Below are positions 36,739-45,600 of a stretch of DNA of 64,000 nucleotides, one piece after another. How positions within the stretch are numbered: position 1 is the first letter of the stretch; each line of letters begins with the position of its first letter. The notes beneath the pieces are model-generated. The model saw only the letters and a program-made list of their open reading frames with translations, was not told where the DNA came from and searched no databases. Origin of the DNA: SB21 sp964415295. GTDB taxonomy: Bacteria > CLD3 > SB21. The stretch covers positions 283,443 through 347,442 of the forward strand of contig CAYPYN010000006.1 in the NCBI GenBank assembly GCA_964415295.1. Reading direction: 5' to 3'. The translations under genes and the position numbers were made by a program.

Positions 36739-38061
36739 ATGGTCATTACCGAAATAGACGGTATTACGCTCAATCTTGACAAGAAGATCATTGGAAGAGA
36801 TGAACGCGTATCACTGCAGGAAATCAAAAAGAGGGATATCCCCAGCTTCATAAAAAACTATTTTGATCGCGAATCTGAAAAATGGATCCGCGAAGAGTCT
36901 TCCATGTTCCTGTCCTCCGGCCGTTTCAATTACGACCTCCCGGAGATAAGGAAGAAATTTGACGAGTTGTACGAACTCCTGAAGAATACGGCCATATTCA
37001 GCCGCGCCAAGCTGCACCGCGTGATGGAACAGGCCGTCAAACTTCAGACCAACTTCCTGATCCAGCCGCAGCGTACGATGGTCCAATTCATCTACCGCGA
37101 CGACGATGTCATCACGCCGGCCGAGGTCATGGATTCGATGAAATACTTTCTGGATTACGAATATTACTACAAAGCGCTGGAACAATTCTTTAAGAATAAT
37201 CCGATGGAGACGATCTCCCGGACCAAATTTAAGAATTTTATTCAGCAGTTGGACGAGATGGCCCTGTCTCAGGATAAAAGCGGAGCCGCCGTCAATATGG
37301 CCCAGGTGATCGTCGGTTTCCTCAATCTCGGCCGCGATCAGCAATCGGATCTCCTGGATACGGAAATACTCATCAATGCGTACCAGGACCGCGGCCTGCC
37401 GGAATTTGTAAATGCGATGAAAAATGCGCAGTCCAAGGGAAAAGATAAAATACCGGTATCCCAGCTGGCCGGAATGCTTAAGTCGTTCCTCGAGACAGGC
37501 GATATTGAGCCGAAGGTAAAAGAGGCTCCGAAACCGGTCGAGGTAACGAAGTACGAAGAAAAGAAGGAAGTCGTTTCGACGAAGAACCTGTCTAATCTTG
37601 TTTCAAAGATCGAAGATGTCAAAGAAGAAGAACAGGCCGCCGATGTGAGTGCGTTCTTTGAAGAGGAAGAAGAAGAGGATATCCAGTTGCCGGCCCAGAT
37701 GCCACCTCCGGAGGTCAAAGCGGAGGTCAAACCGGCCGCAGCAACGGCCGCCGGTGCCGCAGACACGGCCGCTCAGCTGGCCGAGCACCTGGCGCGTCAA
37801 ATGGGCCAGGCAGAAGTTCTCGAAGACCTTAATAAACTGATCGATGACAAAGACAAGAAACTGTATATCAAGAAACTCTTCAAGAAGAAAGATAAGGAAT
37901 TCTTCCAGTTGCTCGCCAACCTCAATGCCGCGACCAATTGGAAAGACGCCAACAATATGATTGACGATACGTTCTATGCGTTGGAAGTCAATCCTTATCA
38001 GAAAGAAGCGATCGCGTTTACGGACGCCGTTTATGCCCGTTACTTCCCGAAGAAAGATTGA
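36739..38061 (+). CDS. Uncharacterised 440-residue protein with acidic low-complexity linker
   Basis: AAGGAG seven bases before the ATG. The N-terminal ~255 residues are helical (FIKNYFDRESEKWIREE, LPEIRKKFDELYELLKN). A Lys/Glu/Pro/Ala-rich linker at about 255-350 contains FFEEEEEEDIQLPAQMPPP and an Ala-rich run. The C-terminal ~90 residues are helical again (LNKLIDDKDKKLYIKKLF). There is no signal peptide or TM. The family is unknown to me. It ends the plus-strand run with receiver and hydrolase genes, and a terminator follows. Confidence 0.75.
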   Translation: MVITEIDGITLNLDKKIIGRDERVSLQEIKKRDIPSFIKNYFDRESEKWIREESSMFLSSGRFNYDLPEIRKKFDELYELLKNTAIFSRAKLHRVMEQAVKLQTNFLIQPQRTMVQFIYRDDDVITPAEVMDSMKYFLDYEYYYKALEQFFKNNPMETISRTKFKNFIQQLDEMALSQDKSGAAVNMAQVIVGFLNLGRDQQSDLLDTEILINAYQDRGLPEFVNAMKNAQSKGKDKIPVSQLAGMLKSFLETGDIEPKVKEAPKPVEVTKYEEKKEVVSTKNLSNLVSKIEDVKEEEQAADVSAFFEEEEEEDIQLPAQMPPPEVKAEVKPAAATAAGAADTAAQLAEHLARQMGQAEVLEDLNKLIDDKDKKLYIKKLFKKKDKEFFQLLANLNAATNWKDANNMIDDTFYALEVNPYQKEAIAFTDAVYARYFPKKD

Positions 38062-38080
38062 TTCTAGATGGTCAAAATGA

Positions 38081-38111
38081 AAAAGCCCGTCCGACCGGAC
38101 GGGCTTTTTTT
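38081..38111. terminator. Bidirectional terminator
   Basis: AAAAGCCCGTCCG pairs with CGGACGGGCTTTT around an AC centre, with T-runs on both strands. It ends the plus-strand gene at 36739 and the minus-strand regulator at 38133. Confidence 0.9.
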
Positions 38112-38132
38112 ATGAACTCTGCGGATGAGCCG

Positions 38133-38492
38133 CTACAGTGTATTAATAAGTTCTACCAGTTTACCCAGCCCTCCCATACCGGTCTTGGCAAAGGTGGCAT
38201 CGGCGCCGGCCGCTTCCGCTTTGGCTTTGTATTCTTCCAGGGAGCCCGTGTGGAATATGATCTTCGGCCTGGACGGGTTCACGGCCTTTGTCTCGGAACA
38301 GACTTCGATGCCGTTCTTGCCAGGCATGTTGGTGTCCAGAATGACCACATCGGGATCAAAGGTTTTGATCTTTTCCATGGCCTGCAAGCCGTCTTCGGCA
38401 AAGTCGAGTTCGTATCCGGCTTTGGAAAGATAGATCTTTAACAGACTGCGAACGGTATTCTCATCGTCGACAACCAGCACTTTTTTTGCCAC
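38133..38492 (-). CDS. Single-domain response regulator
   Basis: 119 residues, receiver only. Acidic pocket VVDDEN at 7-12, phospho-Asp53 in VVILDTNMPGKNG, and the conserved Lys in ATFAKTGMG where Pro is replaced by Thr. GTG start with GAGG six bases upstream. It lies 12 bases after dprA on the same strand. Its partner kinase is not in the window. Confidence 0.92.
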   Translation of the reverse strand: MAKKVLVVDDENTVRSLLKIYLSKAGYELDFAEDGLQAMEKIKTFDPDVVILDTNMPGKNGIEVCSETKAVNPSRPKIIFHTGSLEEYKAKAEAAGADATFAKTGMGGLGKLVELINTL

Positions 38493-38504
38493 GTACTACC
38501 TCGG

Positions 38505-39605
38505 TTAGATTTTGATAAAATGTTTACCGGACAATTGCCTTACGGCGCCCATCAGTTCCAGACTGAGGAGATGGGATAATGCCTCGCTTACACTCATGTT
38601 GGCCGTTTTGGATATCTGATCGATGTGCAAAGGATCATCGGCAACGCAATCATACACCGACTGTTCCTGTAAACTGAGCTGTAAGACCTTTTCTTTCCTG
38701 ACCGGCGCGATGAGCGGCTTCAGTTTATGTTCGAGTTCGGACAGTATATCGTCCACCGATTCTACAAGTTTAGCGCCGTTCTTGATCAATCTGTGCGGCC
38801 CGGCGGATTGAGGTACGGTGGCATTGCCGGGCACAGCGAATACTTCGCGGTTCTGTTCCAGAGCATAATCGGCCGTGATCAGCGCACCGCTTTTGGAACC
38901 GGCTTCGATGATCACGGTTCCCAGCGAAATGCCGCTGATGATACGATTGCGCCCTGGAAAATTAACGGCATCCGGCGCGGTGTGCATGGGATAATCGGAG
39001 ATGAGAGCGCCGTTGGACGTTATGTCCATAGCGAGTTTAAAATTTTCCGCAGGATAGATGCGGTCCACGCCGGAACCCAGGACAGCCAGGGTTCGTCCGC
39101 CATGAGCCAGCGCGGTCTTATGGGCCACGGTATCGATACCGCGCGCCAATCCGCTGACGATCGTTATGCCTCTCTTTGCCAGTTCCTGCGACAGAATTTC
39201 GGTCATCCGTCTGCCGTAGGGCGTACAATCGCGCGTACCGACCAAAGCAACAGAATACCGATCGGATTCGGAAAGCGTACCCCGCACAAATAGATAAGCC
39301 GGTGCATCGTAAATATTCTTAAGGTTCTCAGGATATTCGTCGTCCCAGAATGTGATCAGACGGGTCCCGTATTCGTCCATCAACCTTCTTTGTTCTTGAG
39401 TATAGCGTGGATCACGCAGAGACGGGTCCAGGATCTTCTCGGCGGTCTTCTGATCGAATCCATCGGTGGCGATTATTTGAGCCGGCGTAGCCGCCAAGGC
39501 CTTTTCCGCCGAACCGAATTTACCCACCAAGGTACGAAGCTTGGAATGCCCAATGCCGGGAACGGCCGATAATAGAAGCAATGAATTGGAATCGTGAGGT
39601 GTCAT
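38505..39605 (-). CDS. dprA: DNA processing protein DprA
   Basis: 366 residues. DprA loads RecA on incoming single-stranded DNA during natural transformation. The order is a SAM-like N-terminal domain with helix-hairpin-helix (LLSAVPGIGHSKLRTLVGKF), then the Rossmann fold (VALVGTRDCTPYG, IVSGLARGIDTVAHKTAL, VLGSGVDRIYPAEN, FPGRNRIISGIS, IEAGSKSGALITADYA, VPGNATVPQSAG) and a C-terminal winged helix. All family motifs are intact. Competence would feed foreign cassettes to the integron at the right end; that is inference. Confidence 0.96.
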   Translation of the reverse strand: MTPHDSNSLLLLSAVPGIGHSKLRTLVGKFGSAEKALAATPAQIIATDGFDQKTAEKILDPSLRDPRYTQEQRRLMDEYGTRLITFWDDEYPENLKNIYDAPAYLFVRGTLSESDRYSVALVGTRDCTPYGRRMTEILSQELAKRGITIVSGLARGIDTVAHKTALAHGGRTLAVLGSGVDRIYPAENFKLAMDITSNGALISDYPMHTAPDAVNFPGRNRIISGISLGTVIIEAGSKSGALITADYALEQNREVFAVPGNATVPQSAGPHRLIKNGAKLVESVDDILSELEHKLKPLIAPVRKEKVLQLSLQEQSVYDCVADDPLHIDQISKTANMSVSEALSHLLSLELMGAVRQLSGKHFIKI

Positions 39606-39676
39606 GGCATCGGATGATTGATTAATAAAATAAAATAGAAAAGGGGACAGTCAAAATCAAGACGGTTTACAAAAAG

Positions 39677-39707
39677 AAAAAGGCAAAGCTTGCGGCTTTG
39701 CCTTTTT
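39677..39707. terminator. Terminator after the LTXXQ-protein gene
   Basis: AAAAAGGCAAAGC (39677-39689) pairs with GCTTTGCCTTTTT (39695-39707), with flanking A and T runs. It ends the minus-strand gene at 39727, upstream of dprA. Confidence 0.9.
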
Positions 39708-39726
39708 ATCAAGGAGAGCTACCCTC

Positions 39727-40329
39727 TTATTCTCCATGCATCCAGCGTTTGAATTTCATTTTTCTTTTACCGCCGTCCATGAACATCATTCTCTTTCTCT
39801 CACGGAGTTGTTCGAGTTTCTCTTTTTGTTCCTTGGTGAGCACATTGCGGCAATCGATGCGTGCATTCATGTGATTGAGTTTGATCTGCGTACGGAGAGC
39901 ATCGATCTCTTTGATCTTGCCCGCCACGGCTGCTTTATCGGGGCTGTCGGAATCCATGAGATCCTTTAGTTCCAAGTGTTTCAGCTGGACATCGCTGTGC
40001 AAAGGTATATTGGCCTTCTTGGCATTGCTTCGGATCTTCTTGATCTTGTCCATCTGATCTTTAGTCAGATTAAGATCGTCCGGCATGTTGCCAGGATCCG
40101 GTAAATCGATGTCGTCGCCGATCATGATACCGCCGGGGCCCATACCGAAGCCCATGCCCATACCTCCAAACTCAGGAGGCATAGGAACCTCGGGCGCCCA
40201 TGCGAGAAAATCAAAATCCTCATCGCCCTCGTCGCCTCCGATAATAGTGATATCTCTATTCTGGGAAAAGGCATTTAAGCCGACGAGGAATATTAAAGCG
40301 GTTAGTGCCGGATAAATAGCTCGTTTCAT
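39727..40329 (-). CDS. Spy/CpxP-like periplasmic protein (LTXXQ motif)
   Basis: 200 residues with signal peptide (ending NAFSQ). A Gly/Met-rich segment (FGGMGMGFGMGPGGIMIG) at about 55-75 is followed by two helical LTXXQ motifs, LNLTKDQMDKIKKIR and VLTKEQKEKLEQLR. These match the Spy/CpxP periplasmic chaperone or heavy-metal-sensor family. The Met-rich stretch may bind copper or silver, by analogy. Flanked by a terminator and divergent from the gene at 40432. Confidence 0.85.
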   Translation of the reverse strand: MKRAIYPALTALIFLVGLNAFSQNRDITIIGGDEGDEDFDFLAWAPEVPMPPEFGGMGMGFGMGPGGIMIGDDIDLPDPGNMPDDLNLTKDQMDKIKKIRSNAKKANIPLHSDVQLKHLELKDLMDSDSPDKAAVAGKIKEIDALRTQIKLNHMNARIDCRNVLTKEQKEKLEQLRERKRMMFMDGGKRKMKFKRWMHGE

Positions 40330-40431
40330 GTCTGACCTCTCTTGGTGTCGTTGTTTAGTTATTTGTTTTTTGTAATGGATTAGACTAACTTATTCTGTAA
40401 AGGTTTAATATTCATTTCATTTTATCGGGAC

Positions 40432-41415
40432 ATGGCCACAGGAAAAAATTCGGAAAGAATTATTTTTTCTCTCTTTATACTTCTGTTTTTTGCCGTCTAT
40501 TCACTGAACGCGCAGGAAAACAAGCTCTTTGACGGCGTGGATACGGTGCAATGTTATATCGAGATCAACGGTCAATTCAACCGTCAGGCCCCGTGGAACG
40601 TTAATCTTGTGAACGGGTCTCCAACCCTCTTCCAATCCAGGCCCGCTCCTATGGATATTCCCGAAAGCACATTAACATTACTTAACGATAAGATGCGCAT
40701 CACGCTGGAAGAGGTTTTATCCGAAGTGCAGTTTAAGAGATTAAGCTGGAAGAAGAAAGAATTTGAAAAATGGCGAGGATTTGCGGAACCCATTTTCAGT
40801 CATGACAGCGACCGCTACTTCCGAATCGATCTGATCGTGGCGGGTGACAACGGCGTAGGAGGACAATACGGAGGTACGGATATCCGAATGTATTTCAAGA
40901 GTCTTCACCGCAGCACCAACGTGGTGTACGGATATTCTTTTAGATCCGTCAAACTCGGTGAATCGGACGAGGAATGTCTTCGGAATCTGAAACAAACCAT
41001 CTCCGAAATGCTCAAAGAGTCTTATCAGGACTGGCGAATTTCTTTGGAGAAGGATCTCCGTAGTCCGCGTCGTTATCTCTTACTGAAATTCGATACCGGC
41101 GGACTGAGCCATAAGCAAAAGAAGTTCATCCGATCGGACCTTTTTCCGTGTTTGTACAGCCAGGCCGACAGTCTTGGTTACGTGGATATGAAAAATTTCT
41201 ATTATCAGGTATTTTACCGGTTGAAAAAGTTTTCGGAAGGAGAAACGGAGGAAGAATATATTACCCGTTACGCCGAATTGCTTCTTTTTTCCATGGGGAG
41301 CTCGGCAAAGTATCCGTGCTCACTCTGGCGAACGCCATTGGAGAATTACCGCGCCACGGCCAAGATCGACTCTGTCAACAAACTCATAACCATTGAATGG
41401 AAGAAACCGGAATAA
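40432..41415 (+). CDS. Secreted protein of unknown function
   Basis: 327 residues with a signal peptide (ending SLNAQ). It has many Tyr/Phe/Arg-rich segments and no motif that I recognise (SFRSVKLGESDEECLRNLKQ, YYQVFYRLKKFSEGETEEEY). The family is unknown. It is followed 31 bases later by the glycosylasparaginase gene on the same strand, so they may be co-expressed. Confidence 0.6.
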   Translation: MATGKNSERIIFSLFILLFFAVYSLNAQENKLFDGVDTVQCYIEINGQFNRQAPWNVNLVNGSPTLFQSRPAPMDIPESTLTLLNDKMRITLEEVLSEVQFKRLSWKKKEFEKWRGFAEPIFSHDSDRYFRIDLIVAGDNGVGGQYGGTDIRMYFKSLHRSTNVVYGYSFRSVKLGESDEECLRNLKQTISEMLKESYQDWRISLEKDLRSPRRYLLLKFDTGGLSHKQKKFIRSDLFPCLYSQADSLGYVDMKNFYYQVFYRLKKFSEGETEEEYITRYAELLLFSMGSSAKYPCSLWRTPLENYRATAKIDSVNKLITIEWKKPE

Positions 41416-41446
41416 TAAATGATAAAGATAACCTTCAGGAGGTTCT

Positions 41447-42511
41447 ATGAAAACACAGCGACGTGAATTTTTGAGGCATTCGCTGATAGCCGGTACGGGG
41501 CTGCTCGTCTCTCCGGAGTCCTGGACGGCCGGGTTGCCGGAAGTACAGACTGGGACCATGCCGGTCGTAATATCCAGCGCCAATGGGCTTCAGGCGACGG
41601 CTAAAGCTATGGAACTCATCCGGGGCGGCGCCGATGCGCTTGACGCATGCATTGCAGGGGTCAATATCGTGGAAGACGATCCCAAAGACATGAGCGTTGG
41701 TTACGGTGGACTTCCTAACGAAGAAGGCGTAGTTGAACTGGACTCCTGCGTGATGCACGGCCCGACGTGCCGCGGCGCCGGTGTTGCGTCTCTCAGGAAT
41801 ATCAAAAATCCATCGAAAGTAGCGAAAGTGATTATGGATCGTACGGACCATGTGCTCATCGTGGGTGAAGGGGCTTTGAGATTTGCACGCATGCACGGAT
41901 TCAAAGAGGAAGATCTTCTGACGGAAGAGGCACGAAAAGAATGGCTCAGGTGGAAGGAAAACCTGAGCAAAGACGACGACTGGCTGCCCGAACATAATCT
42001 CGAAGATAAAGACATAGGCGAAAGTCTGAAAAATTACATTCGTCTTACCGGCACCATCAATTGCAACGCCGTGGATGGATTTGGCAATATTTCCGGGGTA
42101 ACAACAACCAGCGGGCTTGCATTCAAAATACCAGGCCGTGTCGGTGACTCTCCGATTCTCGGTGCCGGTCTGTATGTGGATAACGAAGTCGGAGCAGCGG
42201 GTTCCACAGGACGCGGCGAGGCCAACTTGCTCAATTGCAGCAGCGTGATGGTAGTGGAATATATGCGTCAGGGCCAGTCACCGGAACAGGCCTGCCTTAC
42301 GGCCTGTCAAAGGATCGCTGACCATACGAAGGAAGCTCGGCTTTTGACCGATGACAGGAAACCCAAGTTCAACGTAACATTTTATGCCGTGAACAAGAAA
42401 GGCGCATACGGCAGCGCCGCCATCTGGAGCGGAGCCAAATATGCGGTCAATACCGGTGAGAAAGAGAGCGTTTTGAAAGAGAGCGCTTATTTGTTCAAGC
42501 GGATTAAATGA
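41447..42511 (+). CDS. N4-(beta-N-acetylglucosaminyl)-L-asparaginase (glycosylasparaginase), Tat-exported
   Basis: 354 residues. An N-terminal nucleophile hydrolase that cleaves the GlcNAc-Asn link of N-glycans. A twin-arginine signal starts the protein (QRREFLRHSLIAGTG). The autocleavage site and Thr nucleophile lie in RLTGTINCNAVDGFGN (about residue 202), then GLAFKIPGRVGDSPILGAGL and VGAAGSTGRGEA, as in known enzymes. The family usually has HDTIG at the cleavage site; here it is TGTIN, so His-Asp is replaced, which may slow or alter self-processing. AGGAGG precedes the ATG. Confidence 0.88.
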   Translation: MKTQRREFLRHSLIAGTGLLVSPESWTAGLPEVQTGTMPVVISSANGLQATAKAMELIRGGADALDACIAGVNIVEDDPKDMSVGYGGLPNEEGVVELDSCVMHGPTCRGAGVASLRNIKNPSKVAKVIMDRTDHVLIVGEGALRFARMHGFKEEDLLTEEARKEWLRWKENLSKDDDWLPEHNLEDKDIGESLKNYIRLTGTINCNAVDGFGNISGVTTTSGLAFKIPGRVGDSPILGAGLYVDNEVGAAGSTGRGEANLLNCSSVMVVEYMRQGQSPEQACLTACQRIADHTKEARLLTDDRKPKFNVTFYAVNKKGAYGSAAIWSGAKYAVNTGEKESVLKESAYLFKRIK

Positions 42512-42620
42512 TGCGCTGCTCGTGGGCATTTGCCGCAATCGATTTGCCAACAGCCTTTTCGTCTGCAGATAATAGATGCCCAATCAAATGGTGAATGGGG
42601 GCCGTGTTGAAGTTCTTCTT

Positions 42621-43241
42621 CTAGAGAAATGATTTAAAGCGGTCGATACCGGTCATGCAAACATTGAGGTCTTTCAAAAGCCCGTTTCGCAATCCGTAGA
42701 TCCATCCGTGGACAGCAAGGCTCTGGCGTCTCCTCCAGGCTTTTTGTACAATGGTTGTATTACAAACATTCTGAACCTGTTCAATGACATTCAATTCGCA
42801 TAAACGGTCCAGCCTTTTCTTTTGGTCTTTGAACTTATTCAGTTCTTTTTCATGAATCTGAGCCACTTCTCGGATATGCCTTAACCAGTTGTCGCTGATA
42901 CTCAGAAGATTGTCTTTCAGTGAAGCCTGCACGCCGCCGCAGCCATAATGTCCGCACACGATAATATCTTTTACGTGCAAGACCTCCACGGCGTATTCGA
43001 TGACGGATAGGCAATTGAAGTCCGTATGTACGACAATGTTTCCAACGTTACGATGAACAAACATCTCACCCGGCAACAGCCCGACGATCTCGTTGGCGGG
43101 AACCCGGCTGTCCGCACATCCGATCCATAAATAAGCCGGCGACTGCTGTCCGGAAAGTTTTTCAAAGAAATCAGGCTGGGATGCGGTAATTTTCTTCGCC
43201 CATTTTCTGTTATTCTCAAAAAGATGTTTAAGCCGGCGCAT
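42621..43241 (-). CDS. Beta-class carbonic anhydrase
   Basis: 206 residues. Zinc and active-site residues are intact: Cys42, Asp44 and Arg46 in LWIGCADSRVPANEI, and His98 and Cys101 in VCGHYGCGGVQ. It ends VHGWIYGLRNGLLKDL, as in E. coli Can. It interconverts CO2 and bicarbonate in the cytosol. It is the downstream neighbour of the malic-enzyme and dikinase genes on the same strand, so it could supply bicarbonate for C3-C4 interconversion, though a 91-base gap separates it. Confidence 0.95.
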   Translation of the reverse strand: MRRLKHLFENNRKWAKKITASQPDFFEKLSGQQSPAYLWIGCADSRVPANEIVGLLPGEMFVHRNVGNIVVHTDFNCLSVIEYAVEVLHVKDIIVCGHYGCGGVQASLKDNLLSISDNWLRHIREVAQIHEKELNKFKDQKKRLDRLCELNVIEQVQNVCNTTIVQKAWRRRQSLAVHGWIYGLRNGLLKDLNVCMTGIDRFKSFL

Positions 43242-43332
43242 AATTATTGGTTTAATGATTGGTACAACGTCTGATAATAACGTTTGTATGAGCCAAGTTC
43301 AACGATGAATTACGTTGTGCCTATGGCCAGGT

Positions 43333-45600
43333 TCAAATGACCGCCGAGCTCTTCTCACGCAATTCCGCCGCTTCCACTACGGCGATGGCCGTTACGTTAA
43401 CTACGGTTTCAGCCGTTGATCCATACTGGAGGATGTGCGCCGGCAAACGTGTTCCCATCAGCAAAGGGCCGATAGCATTGGCATCGCTCATGCATTGAAG
43501 GGCCTGCATTGTAAGATTGCCCGACTGCAGATCCGGAAAGATCAGCACGTTGGCGTCCTTTCTCAATTCTGAAAACGGGAAGTACTCGTTGCGCACAGAA
43601 TCCTGACGGGCGGTGAGCAATTGCATTTCTCCGTCTAGAATCAATTCGGGCTGTTTCTCTTTGGCCCGTTCGGCGGCCGCATGAACCTTCTTGGCCAGCG
43701 GATGCGAGACGCTTCCAAAATTGGAAAAGGACAACATGGCCACGCGCGGTTCGATCCCGAGGGAGCGCGCGGTTCTTGCCGCCAGAAGCGCGGTCTCGGC
43801 CAACTCCTCGGCATCCGGATCGATATTGACCACGCAATCGGCAAGTATGACCGCATCCTTTGGAAGCAGTACCAAATGATGACTGCTGATCCGGCGGTTG
43901 CCTTTGGCCGGACCGATCACTTCGATGATCGTACGCAGCGTATCCACATAATGCGTGGAAAGTCCTGCGATCATCATGTCGGCGTCGCCGGTGTGCACCA
44001 TCATCGCAGCAAAATAATCGCGGTGCCGCAGTCGGTAATTGGCTGCGGGACGAATGACCCCGTGACGGCGGCGCATCCGGAAATATTCGTCCACGTAGGC
44101 ATCGAACCGCGGGCTCTTCGATGGATCAACGATCGTTACACCGTGCATATCCAGTCGAAGACGGTCCATGGTCTTTCGTATCTCGTCTTCCCGCCCGATC
44201 AGGATCGGTATGGCGATGCCTTCCTCCAAAATGATTCCCGTTGCACGCAAGATCGTTTCGTTGCTGCCTTCGGCAAATACGACGCGCATTTTTTCCCGGC
44301 GCGCCCGAAGCATCAGGCTTCGAAGGATCTCGCGGCCGGTTCCGATTCTGACCGCAAGGCTTTCCTGGTAAGCGGAAGTGTCGATCGGATGTCCGGCCAA
44401 TTTTTCTGCGGCGGCCTGCTGCGCAACGGCCGAAGATTCCCAGACAAGGATGCGCGGGTCTATCGGTTTGGGAAGTATATAATCGGGACCGAAACTGAAA
44501 TGTTCATTGCCGTAAGCATGTTCCACTTCCTCGACGACTTCTTCCCGGGCCAATTTGGCGAGCGACCGTGCGGCCGCGATCATCATGTCTTCCGAGATTC
44601 TTTTGGCCTGAACATCGAGCGCACCCCGAAAAATATATGGGAAACTCAAAAGATCGGTCAACGTGTTTGGGTAAATGCCGCTGCTGGTTGCGGCTATGAT
44701 ATCCTGGCGGCTGCCGCGGGCGTCACGATAACTAATTTCGGGCTCCGGTGTCGCCAATGCTAATACAATGGGAAACCGGTTCATCGACCTAAGCATGTCG
44801 GCCGTAAATATTCCGCCGACGGAAGCCCCGATCAATGCATCCGCGCCTTTGATCCCCATGGTGAATTCCAAAGGTGCGTCTTTTTGTGCAAAGAGTCTCT
44901 GATATTCAAACAAATCTTCTCGGTTCGGATGCAGAGAGCCTTTGATATCGTAAAGCCAGAGATTCTCCGGACGGACCCCCATTCGGAGAAGCAGCCGTGC
45001 GCATCCGATACCGACGGTGCCGGCGCCGCAAATAACAACCCGGATATCGGCCCAACTTTTTTCTACAAGCTCCAAAGCGTTGATCATGGCGGCGGCGGCT
45101 ACGACCGCCGAACTGTACAGATTTTCATGAAACACGGGAATATCGAGTATCGTCTGGAGGCGTTCGTAGATCTCCAGTCCTTCGGGAGCCTGTATGTCCT
45201 TGAGGTTGATCCCGCCAAAGGTCGGTTCGAGCATTTTCACCGTTTCAACAAAACGATCCGTATCCTCCGTGTCGAGTTCCAGATCGTATACATCTATATC
45301 TGCCAGACGTTTCAGAAGCATGGCGGCACCTTCCTGCATAGGCTTGGCGGCCGCCGCGCCCACACGACCCAAGCCGGGAACGGCCGAGCCGTTGGTGATC
45401 ACACCGACCAGATTCCCTTTAAGCGTGTATCGGAAAATACTGTCCGGATGCTCCATGATCTCGGCCGACGGAAAACAAGCACCCGGAATATATGCCAGAC
45501 GCATTTCACGCGGCGTCAGACAACGTTTCGTAACACGCAATTCCACTTTTCCCGGTCTGCCCGAAGTATGATATTCCAGAGATTCCTCACGTTTGATCAT
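43333..45600 (-). CDS. Malic enzyme-phosphotransacetylase fusion (MaeB-like) with altered metal site
   Basis: Residues ~1-420 match MaeB malic enzyme (YIPGACFPSAEI, NGSAVPGLGRVGAAAAKPMQ, ADIDVYDLEL, NAD-binding VVICGAGTVGIG); ~430-755 match the phosphotransacetylase domain (RVVFAEGSNETILRA, DADMMIAGLSTHYVDTL). In MaeB the metal is held by the Glu-Asp of NLEDI and an Asp in FHDDQHGT. Here these read NLKDI and FHENLYSS, so Glu is Lys and Asp is Glu. Catalysis may be lost or changed. I start at the ATG at 45600 with AAGGAG nine bases upstream; the frame extends to an ATG at 45618. It overlaps the 1688-residue dikinase gene by 14 bases. Confidence 0.82.
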   Translation of the reverse strand: MIKREESLEYHTSGRPGKVELRVTKRCLTPREMRLAYIPGACFPSAEIMEHPDSIFRYTLKGNLVGVITNGSAVPGLGRVGAAAAKPMQEGAAMLLKRLADIDVYDLELDTEDTDRFVETVKMLEPTFGGINLKDIQAPEGLEIYERLQTILDIPVFHENLYSSAVVAAAAMINALELVEKSWADIRVVICGAGTVGIGCARLLLRMGVRPENLWLYDIKGSLHPNREDLFEYQRLFAQKDAPLEFTMGIKGADALIGASVGGIFTADMLRSMNRFPIVLALATPEPEISYRDARGSRQDIIAATSSGIYPNTLTDLLSFPYIFRGALDVQAKRISEDMMIAAARSLAKLAREEVVEEVEHAYGNEHFSFGPDYILPKPIDPRILVWESSAVAQQAAAEKLAGHPIDTSAYQESLAVRIGTGREILRSLMLRARREKMRVVFAEGSNETILRATGIILEEGIAIPILIGREDEIRKTMDRLRLDMHGVTIVDPSKSPRFDAYVDEYFRMRRRHGVIRPAANYRLRHRDYFAAMMVHTGDADMMIAGLSTHYVDTLRTIIEVIGPAKGNRRISSHHLVLLPKDAVILADCVVNIDPDAEELAETALLAARTARSLGIEPRVAMLSFSNFGSVSHPLAKKVHAAAERAKEKQPELILDGEMQLLTARQDSVRNEYFPFSELRKDANVLIFPDLQSGNLTMQALQCMSDANAIGPLLMGTRLPAHILQYGSTAETVVNVTAIAVVEAAELREKSSAVI

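Noticed and set aside
43681..44763. Long plus-strand frame opposite the malic-enzyme fusion
   Set aside because: Antisense shadow of a well-supported enzyme.
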